Source of the DNA: Dictyobacter vulcani
Lineage (GTDB): Bacteria > Chloroflexota > Ktedonobacteria > Ktedonobacterales > Ktedonobacteraceae
DNA: 64,000 nucleotides
Direction: 5' to 3'
Assembly: GCF_008974265.1 (NCBI RefSeq)
Contig: NZ_BKZW01000003.1
Span: 1 to 64,000 of the forward strand
Both the position numbers and the translations under genes were made by a program. Of the stretch, positions 43,787 to 53,513 are shown piece after piece (positions within the stretch are counted from its first letter, which is position 1; each line of letters begins with the position of its first letter). The notes under the pieces were generated by a model. It made no database searches. It was not told the origin of the DNA and worked only from the letters and a program-made list of their open reading frames with translations.

Positions 43787-45961
43787 CTATTCATCTGAAT
43801 GCATTTGCTCTAAATGGTGTGATTGTTGCAGCTGCCGACTAAATGTATTTTGATTGTTCGGTTGCAAGGCACGTGCCAGACCTGCATCAGGTGAGAGCAC
43901 CGAGCGCACTGGATGGGCCGCATCAGTCCTGGGTTGTCGAACTGGTGATTTCTGCTGAATATCATCGGTCTTTCTCGGCTGCTCCTCACGTTGTGCATTG
44001 TGGGAGACCTGTCCAATGATATTATTTTGCTGTTCGGATAGGAGATCGACCTCACGAATAACGCGATCCAGAACCATACGCTCGAAACTGGCATTTGTCT
44101 GACCCTGAAAGAGATTGGAATGTTTGATCTCATTCAACGCTTCATGGATGCGGCTCGTCAGCGTGCTGATGGATGCCAGTGCGCTTGAGATACGGCGCCA
44201 CTGACCTTCCTGGCGGCGCTGGATATGTGCCAGTCCCAGATAGACCGAGCGCATTTCAGCTGCACCCTGTGGCATCTGCTGATTAGGAGCCCATGGCGGC
44301 AATCCCTGTCCCAGTCGATCTACACCTTCTTGTAACACCCGGCACTCATGTGCCAGCTGATCATATCTGGCACCGCGCTGAGAGAGAGCACTGATACGAT
44401 CCAACATCAGATTCAAGCTCATGGCGATTGGTAGCAATGGACCACTTACCGTTGGGGCGCGAGCGACCATATCGCCGCGAGCCACCCGTGCATGGACCTC
44501 ACGCAGCGCGGCAATCCCTTCTTCCATGATCTGTTTATCCTGAGCTGAGCGGGTGGCTTCATCCGCCTCACGCCGGCTCACCTGTAACTCACGGCGCGAG
44601 ATAACCAGTTCGCCGCGCATCTGCATCGTCAGGCGGTTATTTTCTAGCAACGTCATCGCCTGGCGGGCAATAACGATCAGGATCAAGGCCAGGGCTACCA
44701 GATCTGCCAGCAGCAGGACTGAGCCACCGCGACGTGCCACGTCCGTTAAAAGGATGGCGCAGGTCCCCAGGACCAGGATGAAGGGAGCAATTGTCTGTGC
44801 CGTCATACTAAACTGTGTCAGGCGATTCGGCATCAAATGGGAGCTACCCGTCAGGCGTACATTTTTCAGGCGCTCATCTTGCTCCTGCTCACGAGCCACA
44901 CTGCGTGGATACTCGACCGCCGCCAGACCAATCAGCGAGAGACTTAATGGCCAGAGCACATCTTGCAGGGTGCCAGTATTGAAACTGCCCGAGAGATTAT
45001 AGAAGGCCAGCAGACTATCGGTGACCGCCAGAAAGAAAAGTCCCATGCACAGGAGAATAAAGACAGGTTGCTGGGCGCGATTCGCCAGCGGACTGAACAT
45101 TAAGAAGGCACCGATGGCGACCAGAAACAGGTCTCCAGTTGGAAAGTAGATCGAGAGAATTGAGACGCCGGCGCTCGGCGACTGGGCCAGGCCAGCGATC
45201 AACGGACTCAACAGGTAGAACCAGGAGAGCGCTAATGCTGTACCGATAACCGCCAGTGCATCTAACAGGAGCCGGGCCCGGCCGACAGAGGCTTTATTGC
45301 GGCGCGTCAGGAAAAGTGTACCCAGCAGAAAGAAAGGATACGAAGCTACAAAACCGATATCATAGAGACCAGGAAACGGTACATCGGCACTATTCATGCG
45401 TATATCGTAGCTGGTCCAGATCGCCTGGCCGCTGGCATAGAGTGCGATGGCACAGGCCAGACATGCCCAGGCCAGAAACGCTCGCCGCGCTGCCTGTGCC
45501 TCATTATGGATATTGGCCAGCTCATTGGCTGTGCGACGCTCAGCCTTTTGTTGAATCAGCTGATGGCGTACCTGGTTAGAAACCTTATATAAACGCAGCG
45601 CGATACGTGCACAGAAAAAGAAACCAATACCCTCACCAAGAAACTGGAAGATATCAGAGGCGCTCTTCAAAGAAAAACTCTTGCCAGGTACCTGTCCAAA
45701 TAGCACCATAATTACCAGGAAAAGCGAGAAGGCAGCCGAAAATCCCAGTACAATCCAGGGTCCATTCTTCTCGGACCAGAAGTCTCGCGCCAGAGCCTCA
45801 CCATGGAAGAATGACATATCCTGAGCTTTATTCGGTCCAGCGCCGGGGAATTGTTCCTGATGAAAGGCAGGTCCAGCATTTTGCATCATCGGATTGGGCG
45901 TTTGCGAACCCGCCGATCCACCCAGGTAGCCCGAAAATTGAGATGCTTCATTGTAAGCCAT
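43787..45961 (-). CDS. Multi-pass membrane protein with a C-terminal HAMP-like coiled coil
   Basis: A 724-residue protein. After an about 70-residue soluble start come two helices (NGPWIVLGFSAAFSLFLVIM and a second around GEGIGFFFCARIAL), a charged segment, then about eight more helices to about residue 440 in a pattern like sensor membrane domains. From about 450 there is a long coiled coil (VISRRELQVSRREADEATRS), followed by a HAMP-like segment ALREVHARVARGDMVARAPTVSG to SLNLMLDRISALSQ, and further helices with a disordered Gln-rich tail. No kinase, phosphatase or cyclase domain follows. I choose ATG 45961 (GAGAGGATC upstream) over ATG 45985. Function unknown; the layout suggests a receptor subunit acting through protein contacts, perhaps with the pseudokinase. 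Confidence 0.7.
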   Translation of the reverse strand: MAYNEASQFSGYLGGSAGSQTPNPMMQNAGPAFHQEQFPGAGPNKAQDMSFFHGEALARDFWSEKNGPWIVLGFSAAFSLFLVIMVLFGQVPGKSFSLKSASDIFQFLGEGIGFFFCARIALRLYKVSNQVRHQLIQQKAERRTANELANIHNEAQAARRAFLAWACLACAIALYASGQAIWTSYDIRMNSADVPFPGLYDIGFVASYPFFLLGTLFLTRRNKASVGRARLLLDALAVIGTALALSWFYLLSPLIAGLAQSPSAGVSILSIYFPTGDLFLVAIGAFLMFSPLANRAQQPVFILLCMGLFFLAVTDSLLAFYNLSGSFNTGTLQDVLWPLSLSLIGLAAVEYPRSVAREQEQDERLKNVRLTGSSHLMPNRLTQFSMTAQTIAPFILVLGTCAILLTDVARRGGSVLLLADLVALALILIVIARQAMTLLENNRLTMQMRGELVISRRELQVSRREADEATRSAQDKQIMEEGIAALREVHARVARGDMVARAPTVSGPLLPIAMSLNLMLDRISALSQRGARYDQLAHECRVLQEGVDRLGQGLPPWAPNQQMPQGAAEMRSVYLGLAHIQRRQEGQWRRISSALASISTLTSRIHEALNEIKHSNLFQGQTNASFERMVLDRVIREVDLLSEQQNNIIGQVSHNAQREEQPRKTDDIQQKSPVRQPRTDAAHPVRSVLSPDAGLARALQPNNQNTFSRQLQQSHHLEQMHSDE

Positions 45962-46016
45962 AAATGATCCTCTCAGACTACGCATACACTATCCGTTGCA
46001 GCCAGTGCTGCTCCGG

Positions 46017-46628
46017 TCATCGACCTGGCCGGAGCCAGCGATCCAGGCTAAGATACTGACCCGCGTTGCTTAGCAGCAGGCCAACAAACACCAGTAGAAA
46101 CACCACCATTACTCCTACATCAAATGAGCCCTGGCCAAAGAAACCGTTCAGCAGACCGGTTCCCATACCGCCCAGTAGTGTCAGGAAAATGCCGCCACCA
46201 CATGTGAGCCTGGTCATAGCTCCGCAGATAAGACCGACGCCCAGGCAGATTTCGAGCAACATCACGATCGCTACAAACGCATGAGCATTCAACTGCGCGA
46301 TGTGTAGCCAGCTGTCAAACCAGATACTTGTAACCGGCGTCTGGCTACTGGCAGCATGGGTTAGTAGTGAAAGATAAGCACTTTCAAAGTTGGTATGCCA
46401 CTTCAGCCAGGCATCTCCAACACAAAAGCAGCCCATCAGAACCCGCAACAGAACAATAATCCGCCAGCGCCATGCTACCAGCTCCACATTTGCGACTGGG
46501 CGAGAAACGGTCCGTGCCAAGGTAGAATGTGAAGTTGAGCCAGGCCTGGCAGCATCTGTTTTTACCAGAAATGGTTTTTCCGCTATCCTACGATCCTGTT
46601 GCAACTCTAAAATTGATTTGTTTTTCAC
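46017..46628 (-). CDS. DoxX-family membrane protein
   Basis: A 203-residue protein of the DoxX/SURF4-like four-helix family. After a 55-residue soluble N-terminus the helices are RIIVLLRVLMGCFCVGDAWL, HAFVAIVMLLEICLGVGLI, LTCGGGIFLTLLGGMGTGLL and VGVMVVFLLVFVGLLLSN; the sequence LEICLGVGLICGAMTRL with a short loop is the DoxX signature. Members are linked to thiol or quinone redox in some bacteria; the role here is unknown. GTG 46628 is chosen because GGAGGGAG is six bases upstream. The gene is 56 bases upstream of the 45961 membrane protein on the same strand and may be the first gene of that group. Confidence 0.8.
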   Translation of the reverse strand: MKNKSILELQQDRRIAEKPFLVKTDAARPGSTSHSTLARTVSRPVANVELVAWRWRIIVLLRVLMGCFCVGDAWLKWHTNFESAYLSLLTHAASSQTPVTSIWFDSWLHIAQLNAHAFVAIVMLLEICLGVGLICGAMTRLTCGGGIFLTLLGGMGTGLLNGFFGQGSFDVGVMVVFLLVFVGLLLSNAGQYLSLDRWLRPGR

Positions 46629-47429
46629 AAATACTCCCTCCAGGCACGCCGCTCTTGCATGCATAAGAGGTTAAAACTTCAACTACAATTGCCATCTACC
46701 CTGACAGAAGAGATCGATCCAGGTAAAGAGCCAGATGCCGCTTCCCGCTCAGTCTGGCTCTACTTGCTTTTCCGTGTGGTTGCAGGAAAAGTGTCTTCTC
46801 ATCCAGGTGATATCACTACAGGTACAAAATCTATGTTGAGTATAGAGTCTCAAGCTTTCGATCATCTCCCAAATTTCTCCGGCCTCATCTTTATGCTGCC
46901 TTAATACAGGCCGGGTGAGCTCATAAAAGAGCGCAAAAATATCAGGCCGCAACACCGCAGAATGAGATCTTGCGTGCACGTATTGTGCTATGCGCGGCAA
47001 AAAAGCTGAGGATAGGGCCACAGTAGTGGCAGACCATCAACCTGAAAGGCGAAAATGAGGATATTTATAGCTGCGGATAAATAAAATTCAGGAGCTACGT
47101 ATAAGAAAAGACAAATGTCTTGTACCTGATAAATAGTGTCCGGCAGAAAAAAAACTTTGTCTTATACCAGTCTTACGCGCTTCACTTTATCACTAAGAAC
47201 AGTAAAGATGTCTTATTCCATCATGGAATGATAGCGATGATAGGTAGGGGAGCTGATTAAGAATCTGGTTACTGCTAAATGAGTGTATAAGAGTTAAAAT
47301 ATGAAGTGATCTTACCCATTATATGAAATTTATCTTTTGTTGTTGACAAATTCACAGAGCGAAACTACTATACATAACAGGTATTATTGTGACTGAAATT
47401 TCATATGTAGATTCTCGCAGGAGCACCTG
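46629..47429. other. 800-base divergent intergenic region
   Basis: It separates the doxX-type gene from the kinase-NACHT gene. Two short frames (81 codons on the plus strand at 46659, 90 codons on the minus strand at 46749) overlap each other and match no family; I do not call them genes. The right half is AT-rich (about 47050-47430) and contains the promoter listed at 47343. Confidence 0.55.
47343..47371 (+). promoter_or_regulatory. Probable promoter of the kinase-NACHT gene
   Basis: TTGACA (47343-47348), a 17-base spacer and TACTAT (47366-47371) lie about 59 bases before the ATG at 47430. Confidence 0.5.
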
Positions 47430-50400
47430 ATGGTTGATCACGTTGGTGAATGTATTGGTAGTTATCAATTAATAAGGCTGCTGGGACAAGGAAGTTTCGG
47501 TAACGTTTATCTGGGTCAACACGTTTATCTTGATCGGCAGGCTGCTATTAAGATGCAGTTGCCATTCTCTCTCTCTCAAGATCATCAGATCTTTTTAACT
47601 GAGGCTCGCACCATTGCGAAGCTCGATCATCCACATATTATCCACTTACTCGATTTTGGTGTAGAGTCACACCAGGGTATTCCGTTTCTGGTAATGGAAT
47701 ATGCTCCTTACGGTAATTTACGCCAGAAGTATCCTTCAGGTAGTTATCTCTCTTTGCATGAAGTTGTCGACTGCGTGAAACAGATTGCCGCTGCTCTGCA
47801 ATATGCACATGACAAAGGTGTGATTCATCGAGATGTCAAACCAGAAAACGTTTTGATTGGGCAACAAGAAAAAATCCAACTGAGCGATTTTGGTATCGCG
47901 GTTGTTTTACGCAGTTCATTTGAGGAGAGCGAGCAGACAATCGGGGGAACCATTACCTATATGGCTCCTGAACAATTGCAAGGTAAGCCGGTTGCGGCCA
48001 GCGATCAATATGCCCTGGCTATACTTACCTACGAGTTGCTGGTCGGAACTCCTCCTTTTACCGGTACAAATTTTGAGGTTGGCAGTCAGCATCTTTTTGC
48101 TCCTGTTCCTCTACTGCATGAGAAGAATGGACAGCTTTCCCAGGGTGTGAACGATGTAATACAAACGGCCCTGGCAAAAGATCCTGCTCAACGTTTCTCT
48201 TCTGTTGAAGCTTTTGCGCAGGCTTTAGAACAGGCCGCGTCCACTTCAGTCGAAGTATTTTATGAGAGTCAGGCTCAAAGTGATGTGGTACAAAAGCCAG
48301 CCTCAACCTTCTCCAACCTTTTATTGCCTCCTCCGGCTTCAGTAAAACGTTTGACCAATTGGATTGAACTACAGGTACAGCGTAATTTTTCCGGTACACA
48401 CAAGCTCTATTGTCAATATTTAAGTTATCAACATCGTGATCTGGATGTAAAAGGCCTTGGCACTCAGAATGTCTATACACTGGCCTTAGATCAAGTTTTT
48501 GTTGAACTGCGTATCGTTCCTACGCCTCTGCATGCTCTCTCTACTAATCCATTGCAAATAGATAACGAGCTCCAGAGTGGAAAAATGGGAATCTGGGATT
48601 TCCTGGCCGCTTCGGCTTTGAGTCAGCAGCATTTTGTGTTGATTGGTGTACCTGGAAGTGGCAAAACGACGCTGCTGAAATATATTGTGCTGGCGCTTGT
48701 GGGTGAGCGTAAAGGTAATCAGCAGGTGGCGCTTCCTCCGCTCTTACCACTCCTTCTTTTCCTGCGGGATCATGTTGAGCGCATCAAACTGCAACCTGCG
48801 CAGTATTCACTGGAAGATGCAGCTGCTGATCATCATAAAAAATACTGGAAACAGCAGATGCCAGATGGCTGGCTTCACCAGCGGCTCCAGCATGGTCAAT
48901 GTCTGATTCTCCTCGACGGTCTGGATGAAGTTGCAGATCCAGCTGCCCGTACACTGGTAGTGGATTGGGTACAACAACAGATGCTGGTCTATGGCCAAAA
49001 CAGGTTCATTATTACTTCACGTCCTTTTGGGTATAAAAGCAATCCACTTACCAGCGTCACGGTGCTGGAAGTGAACGCTTTTACGCAGGAGCAGATTGAA
49101 CAGTTTATTCAGCACTGGTATCAGGCGAATGAGATTATGAGTGCGCAACGCGATGATCCTGGTGTGCGTATGAAGGCTCGCAGCGGGGCGGATGATCTTT
49201 TGGGCCGGCTTTATGATGTGCCAACACTATTCGCGCTGGCAGTCAATCCATTATTACTGACCATGGTCGCGACGGTGCATCGCTATCGCGATACCTTGCC
49301 TGGTAAGCGTGTGATGCTTTATTACGAGATTTGTGAGGTTTTCCTGGGAAAAAGGCAAGAAGCCAAAGGTATGAAGCTGGATTTTACCGTTGCGCAGAAG
49401 CGTCAGGTGCTGCAGTCACTGGCATTTGCCATGATGTGTCAGGGCCTGCGTGATATTCATTTGCAGCAGGCCAGCCAGATTATTGCTGCCCCGCTGGCCC
49501 AGATTAGCTTGAAGATGCAGCCGGCGGCCTTTTTACGTATGATTGAGGATAGTAGTGGTTTATTGCTGGAACGCGAGCAGGATGTCTATAGCTTCGCCCA
49601 TTTAACCTTTCAGGAATACCTGGCTTCAGCATATGTGAAAGATGAAGGATTGGATCATGTCCTGATTGAACAGAGGCATAGCAGTTGGTGGCATGAGACT
49701 ATTCGCTTATACTGTGCTCAAGCAGACGCAACTTCGCTACTCACGGCCTTTTTAAGCGAACAACCTGTTTCGATCAGTGTCTTAACGTTAGCGCTTGAAT
49801 GCCAGCAAGAGGCACTCAAAGTGCAGCCATCTGTAAGGGAACAGCTAGATGTGTTGCTTGATCGTGGCATTGAAGATGGCGATCCTGAACAGAGCCGTTT
49901 AGTTGGCAGTGTGTTGCTGACACGGCGCTTGCTCCAGATGGTCCACCTGCATGGTGAAACCTACATTGATACATCCTTTGTGATGTGTGGTGAATACCAA
50001 CTCTTTCTAGATGAGCAGGAAGCTTCTGGCCATAATTTTCATCCTGACCACTGGCAAGTGCGCCGCTTTCTGCGAGGACAGGGCCATGTTCCCCTTTTAG
50101 GTTTGCGCTCCTCGGATGCTCTGGCCTTTTGTGACTGGCTCAATGAACGTGAACACAATTCCTGGTCTTACCGTTTACCGACGCTGTATGAAAGCCAGAT
50201 GATTGTGTCTAATAGCATGCTTACCTCTCAATTAGCTGTGCATACCGGCTACTGGACTGCCAGTAAACAGGTCCTTGCTCCAAGTACTCCTGCTATGCTT
50301 AGCGCCGAAGAGAAAAGGCTGCTCATGGTAGGTATTTTTGACCAGGATTATGCACGTGTACAAACACTGAATCAAGATCTGGTCCAATATTTGAACGTGG

Positions 50401-51284
50401 CGCTGGAGAGTGCTCGCACTCTTGCGAGCGATTATCAGTTGGAGGCAGCGCAACGTATCCTGGATACAATTATCTATGTTCTTGAGCATGATTTTCCTCT
50501 TAAACTGTTGATTGATGCTGCGCGTACCTTTCACCTGCTTCGTGCAGATAGCGAACAACTCACGGATTCCTTGTTGCGTGTATTCACCAGAGCCTCATCT
50601 CTGGCTAATGTCAGGGATAATGGACGCGCCCATGAACGCGTACGCATGGCTCAACGTGCCTGGGAACTGTCAATAGCACTCAAGCATGCTATTCTAGCCA
50701 CCTATATTCTGGCATCAGCCAGTAGTCTTAGCCTTGAACAAATACGGCCTCTTGATCTGGATGATTTTTTTGCCCTTGCCTGTACACGTAACAGTGTCTG
50801 TAACCTGGACCTTGGATCTGCCTTTGCCACGACACTTTCCTTTACGAATCAGTATGCAGGAGATTTTGTGCGCAAAAATGCCCATGAAAAAGACCGTGTC
50901 CACGAACTTGTCAACGAGCTCAAAAATGCACTGGAATATATCTTAGATCGTGCCCACTTGTTTCCTGAAACTGGTGATAATGCCATGCTACAGCAGAATG
51001 ATCGCATCCTGTTCCGCTGGTATATTCGCATCATTATTCAAGCCCTGACTATCTGTGTCTACAATTGGTGGTCTCGTTCAACCACGTCGTCAACATCCTT
51101 AGAAAAAGCGCGTACGTTTATGCAGGCAGAGAAGAGCAGTAGTCAAGATAGTCTGGGAGAGGAGGCTCTTCACAATTATCTGGATTTGTATGTTACTTTT
51201 GCACTGTTAGAAAAACGCATTCAGGACCATGCAGAAGCTACTGAAGGGCTTATTCTAGTGAAAGAGCGGCATAAGATTATATGA
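47430..51284 (+). CDS. Ser/Thr protein kinase fused to NACHT NTPase and FGE-like domains
   Basis: A 1284-residue cytoplasmic protein. Residues about 11-270 are a Hanks-type kinase with all active residues: LLGQGSFGNVYLGQH, K41, HRDVKPENV (D135), SDFGIAVV (D153) and GGTITYMAPEQLQG. About 270-395 is a linker. The NACHT/STAND NTPase starts at about 400: Walker A GVPGSGKTTLL (406), Walker B LILLDGLDEVAD (492), RFIITSRPFGY (sensor) and later FAHLTFQEYLAS, the end of the NACHT helical part. About 835-960 resembles a shortened formylglycine-generating-enzyme (FGE)/C-type-lectin-like fold: YQLFLDEQEA, RSSDALAFCDWLNERE, WSYRLPT. The rest is helical. NACHT proteins in bacteria include antiphage sensors; here a kinase would be the effector or signal output (inference). 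GGAGCACC precedes the ATG. Confidence 0.9.
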   Translation: MVDHVGECIGSYQLIRLLGQGSFGNVYLGQHVYLDRQAAIKMQLPFSLSQDHQIFLTEARTIAKLDHPHIIHLLDFGVESHQGIPFLVMEYAPYGNLRQKYPSGSYLSLHEVVDCVKQIAAALQYAHDKGVIHRDVKPENVLIGQQEKIQLSDFGIAVVLRSSFEESEQTIGGTITYMAPEQLQGKPVAASDQYALAILTYELLVGTPPFTGTNFEVGSQHLFAPVPLLHEKNGQLSQGVNDVIQTALAKDPAQRFSSVEAFAQALEQAASTSVEVFYESQAQSDVVQKPASTFSNLLLPPPASVKRLTNWIELQVQRNFSGTHKLYCQYLSYQHRDLDVKGLGTQNVYTLALDQVFVELRIVPTPLHALSTNPLQIDNELQSGKMGIWDFLAASALSQQHFVLIGVPGSGKTTLLKYIVLALVGERKGNQQVALPPLLPLLLFLRDHVERIKLQPAQYSLEDAAADHHKKYWKQQMPDGWLHQRLQHGQCLILLDGLDEVADPAARTLVVDWVQQQMLVYGQNRFIITSRPFGYKSNPLTSVTVLEVNAFTQEQIEQFIQHWYQANEIMSAQRDDPGVRMKARSGADDLLGRLYDVPTLFALAVNPLLLTMVATVHRYRDTLPGKRVMLYYEICEVFLGKRQEAKGMKLDFTVAQKRQVLQSLAFAMMCQGLRDIHLQQASQIIAAPLAQISLKMQPAAFLRMIEDSSGLLLEREQDVYSFAHLTFQEYLASAYVKDEGLDHVLIEQRHSSWWHETIRLYCAQADATSLLTAFLSEQPVSISVLTLALECQQEALKVQPSVREQLDVLLDRGIEDGDPEQSRLVGSVLLTRRLLQMVHLHGETYIDTSFVMCGEYQLFLDEQEASGHNFHPDHWQVRRFLRGQGHVPLLGLRSSDALAFCDWLNEREHNSWSYRLPTLYESQMIVSNSMLTSQLAVHTGYWTASKQVLAPSTPAMLSAEEKRLLMVGIFDQDYARVQTLNQDLVQYLNVALESARTLASDYQLEAAQRILDTIIYVLEHDFPLKLLIDAARTFHLLRADSEQLTDSLLRVFTRASSLANVRDNGRAHERVRMAQRAWELSIALKHAILATYILASASSLSLEQIRPLDLDDFFALACTRNSVCNLDLGSAFATTLSFTNQYAGDFVRKNAHEKDRVHELVNELKNALEYILDRAHLFPETGDNAMLQQNDRILFRWYIRIIIQALTICVYNWWSRSTTSSTSLEKARTFMQAEKSSSQDSLGEEALHNYLDLYVTFALLEKRIQDHAEATEGLILVKERHKII

Positions 51285-51295
51285 TACCAGGAATA

Positions 51296-52480
51296 CTACT
51301 TTGCGGGGAGGAGATTGAGGCAAAAGCGGCTACCTTCTCCCGGGCGGCCTGAACTCTCGATCCAGATGCGGCCTTTCATTGCTTCAACCAGTTGCTTACA
51401 GATGTAGAGTCCCAGTCCGGTTCCGCGTGTGGAGCCGCCCAGATCTCGTTTAAGACGCACAAATCTCTCAAAGATCATCGGCTGTTCAGCGACGGGAATA
51501 CCAGGACCGGCATCCTGTATATGTAGATATACCATTGCAGAAGGATCGACTTGTGTGGCCTCGATGTGGACCTCAGTCTGTCCGGGCACATATTTAAAGA
51601 TATTAGAAAAGAGATTACGTAGTACCTGACGTAGAAACTGAGGATCCGCCCAGACCATGATCTGCTCGGAAATCTGTAGACAGATCGTATAGTTGGTCAG
51701 ATCTTGTTGCGATAGATGGGCAAGTACTTGCTGTAGCAGGTGTTTGAGATTGATGGCTTCCGAATGTGCGCCGGGAACATCCCCAACGATCTCTGTCGCA
51801 TCTAGCACATGATCAACCAGCGCCACCAGGTCTGCCTGGCTCTCAAGGGCCTTTTGCAAAAAATGTGCTCGCTTCATTGCGTCTAACTGTTCGCCAAACT
51901 CATAGAGTAGTTCCAGGGAACCTCCTAATACGGTCAGCGGGGTACGCAACTCGTGACTTACATTCAGCAGGAATTGATCTTTTAACGCATTTATCTTACG
52001 CTGCTGTTCATAGGCGAGCGTGATCTGTTGTTCCTTCAATAAGATGCGCAGCCGTTCTTGCTCTGCCGCAAGTGCCTGCTGACGAGCCACCTGTACCTGA
52101 TCAACGGCTGCGCGCAGCCAACAAATGATTATACCCAGTCCCAACGAGGTGACAAAACCAACGATGCCTCCTTCTACGAATGCTTGATCTGGCAACATTC
52201 CACGCAAGAGGAAGATGTACATCAATTGGAATGCAATGCCATTGAGGAAAAGACTGATCAGCAGGCCTCGATAGCGAAAAAGCCAGCAAGAGGTGACAAT
52301 AGGCAAAAACATGCTGGCCCCATTATGGGTTGGAGGAAACAAGAGCCAGATGCCGACAATTCCTAGTCCATAGGAGAACGCAATGAGGAGTAGTTGAGAA
52401 CCTCGTGAGAGATTAAGCCAGTTTAGTGGCACTGTGCTTAGTCGATATCGCAGGAGGTGGCAGCGCTCAAGATATTTCAT
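51296..52480 (-). CDS. Sensor histidine kinase with an integral membrane N-terminus
   Basis: A 394-residue membrane kinase. About five helices (LLLIAFSYGLGIVGIWLLF to GFVTSLGLGIIICWL) form a small membrane sensor without an extracytoplasmic domain, like the DUF4118/KdpD-type group. A coiled coil (VARQQALAAEQERLRILLKE) leads to the H-box LLNVSHELRTPLTVLGGSLE, then the ATPase boxes NLFSNIFKY (N), DAGPGIP (G1), FERFVRL (F) and GTGLGLYI (G2). The kinase autophosphorylates the His of SHELR and passes phosphate to a response regulator; none is adjacent. ATG 52480 has GGGGGGAAA ahead; ATGs further upstream have no site and no family sequence. The gene ends convergently with the kinase-NACHT gene, 12 bases apart. 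Confidence 0.9.
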   Translation of the reverse strand: MKYLERCHLLRYRLSTVPLNWLNLSRGSQLLLIAFSYGLGIVGIWLLFPPTHNGASMFLPIVTSCWLFRYRGLLISLFLNGIAFQLMYIFLLRGMLPDQAFVEGGIVGFVTSLGLGIIICWLRAAVDQVQVARQQALAAEQERLRILLKEQQITLAYEQQRKINALKDQFLLNVSHELRTPLTVLGGSLELLYEFGEQLDAMKRAHFLQKALESQADLVALVDHVLDATEIVGDVPGAHSEAINLKHLLQQVLAHLSQQDLTNYTICLQISEQIMVWADPQFLRQVLRNLFSNIFKYVPGQTEVHIEATQVDPSAMVYLHIQDAGPGIPVAEQPMIFERFVRLKRDLGGSTRGTGLGLYICKQLVEAMKGRIWIESSGRPGEGSRFCLNLLPAK

Positions 52481-52714
52481 TGGCGCTTTCCCCCCATCGC
52501 ATGTTCCCTTCATCGCATGTCCATTGCCATCTGTCCCGAGCAAAGCGCAATAGCGCAGAGGGGACATAGATTTGCGTCTGCAGTATCTGCGTGAGTTTTG
52601 TAGGCATCGATGGTGGTTTTACCATGCAAAATAATGTCCTTGTGCGAAAAGAGCCAATAGTATCATTGCCTGGCATATTTACTGCTCAGTATACCTGTGC
52701 ATGTTGTAATTGTC

Positions 52715-52745
52715 AAAAAACCATCTGATTGGATCAGGTGGTTTT
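52715..52745 (-). terminator. Intrinsic terminator of the BKACE gene
   Basis: Read on the minus strand, AACCACCTGAT pairs with ATCAGATGGTT and is followed by TTTT, 49 bases after the stop at 52794. The remainder of 52481-52793 shows only a short direct repeat (CATCGCATGT at about 52494 and 52512) near the histidine kinase start and no gene. Confidence 0.75.
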
Positions 52746-52793
52746 CAGCAGGAATTGAAAATAGAGCGCATGCTGTCGGCCTGGCCGAATGTG

Positions 52794-53513
52794 CTAAGAG
52801 ACGAATTGCTTCATGACAGCAGAGACAAGTTCGGCATTACCCTGAGTCTGATTTCCATCTGGCAGGGTCAGGGTATCTTCAAGGCCGATACGTGTATCAT
52901 AGCTATGGGCAAGCGCCAGCTTGAGCACGGTCCAGGTTGTACTATCGACACCATGGAGCAATCTTGGTGTGAGTATATTCGCTTGATTGAGCGCATGGAT
53001 TATCTCTGCTGTATTGTTGAGAGCGGCTTCCGTGTCTGTCTCTTGCGGCTCGATCAAAATGCGCAGGCACTGTTCACGCAGGCCAAGTTTCTGCAGCAGT
53101 TGCACCTCTGCCGTGCTTGAGAGACCTGCTTCTATTCCAATACCCAGTTCACGTAGCGTGTGACAGAGATCATCTGCCCCTGCTTCAGAAAAGTTGACTG
53201 AAGCAAAATCGGGCAAGACTTTCCACTCGCGTACTTTACGCAGCCGCTGCGCGACATCTGGCTCGATCCAGATACCCGTACTCACACCGATTGCAATACC
53301 AGGACAGCGAGTACGAATGGCCGTCAGCGCCGCCGTTATATCCTGCGCGTTGAGTGATTGTTTGCCATCCGCCTGGCGAGGATGAATATGGAGTGCCTGC
53401 GCTCCCGCTGCCACAACGCGTTCAGCATCGCTGGCTAACTCCTCAGGCGTCAAAGGAAGTGCTGGATGTTCTCCAGGTTCGCGGCTTCCATTAAGACAAG
53501 CTTGAATGAGCAA
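52794..53513 (-). CDS. BKACE (DUF849) family beta-keto acid cleavage enzyme
   Basis: A 239-residue TIM-barrel protein of the DUF849 family, which condenses a beta-keto acid with acetyl-CoA and cleaves it. IQACLNGSREPGEHPALPLT is the family start with a metal-binding region, then GAQALHIHPRQADGKQSL (two His metal ligands), IAIGVSTGIWI, FASVNFSEAG and GIGIEAGLSS (the Glu) are present. It is somewhat shorter than the typical 270-300 residues, the C-terminal region being reduced. TTG 53513 is the start because GGAGG is six bases upstream. Substrates vary widely across the family; no pathway partner is adjacent. Confidence 0.8.
   Translation of the reverse strand: MLIQACLNGSREPGEHPALPLTPEELASDAERVVAAGAQALHIHPRQADGKQSLNAQDITAALTAIRTRCPGIAIGVSTGIWIEPDVAQRLRKVREWKVLPDFASVNFSEAGADDLCHTLRELGIGIEAGLSSTAEVQLLQKLGLREQCLRILIEPQETDTEAALNNTAEIIHALNQANILTPRLLHGVDSTTWTVLKLALAHSYDTRIGLEDTLTLPDGNQTQGNAELVSAVMKQFVS

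Noticed and set aside
46659-47021. Overlapping short frames on both strands in the gap before the kinase-NACHT gene
   Set aside because: They overlap each other, lack ribosome sites and match no family.
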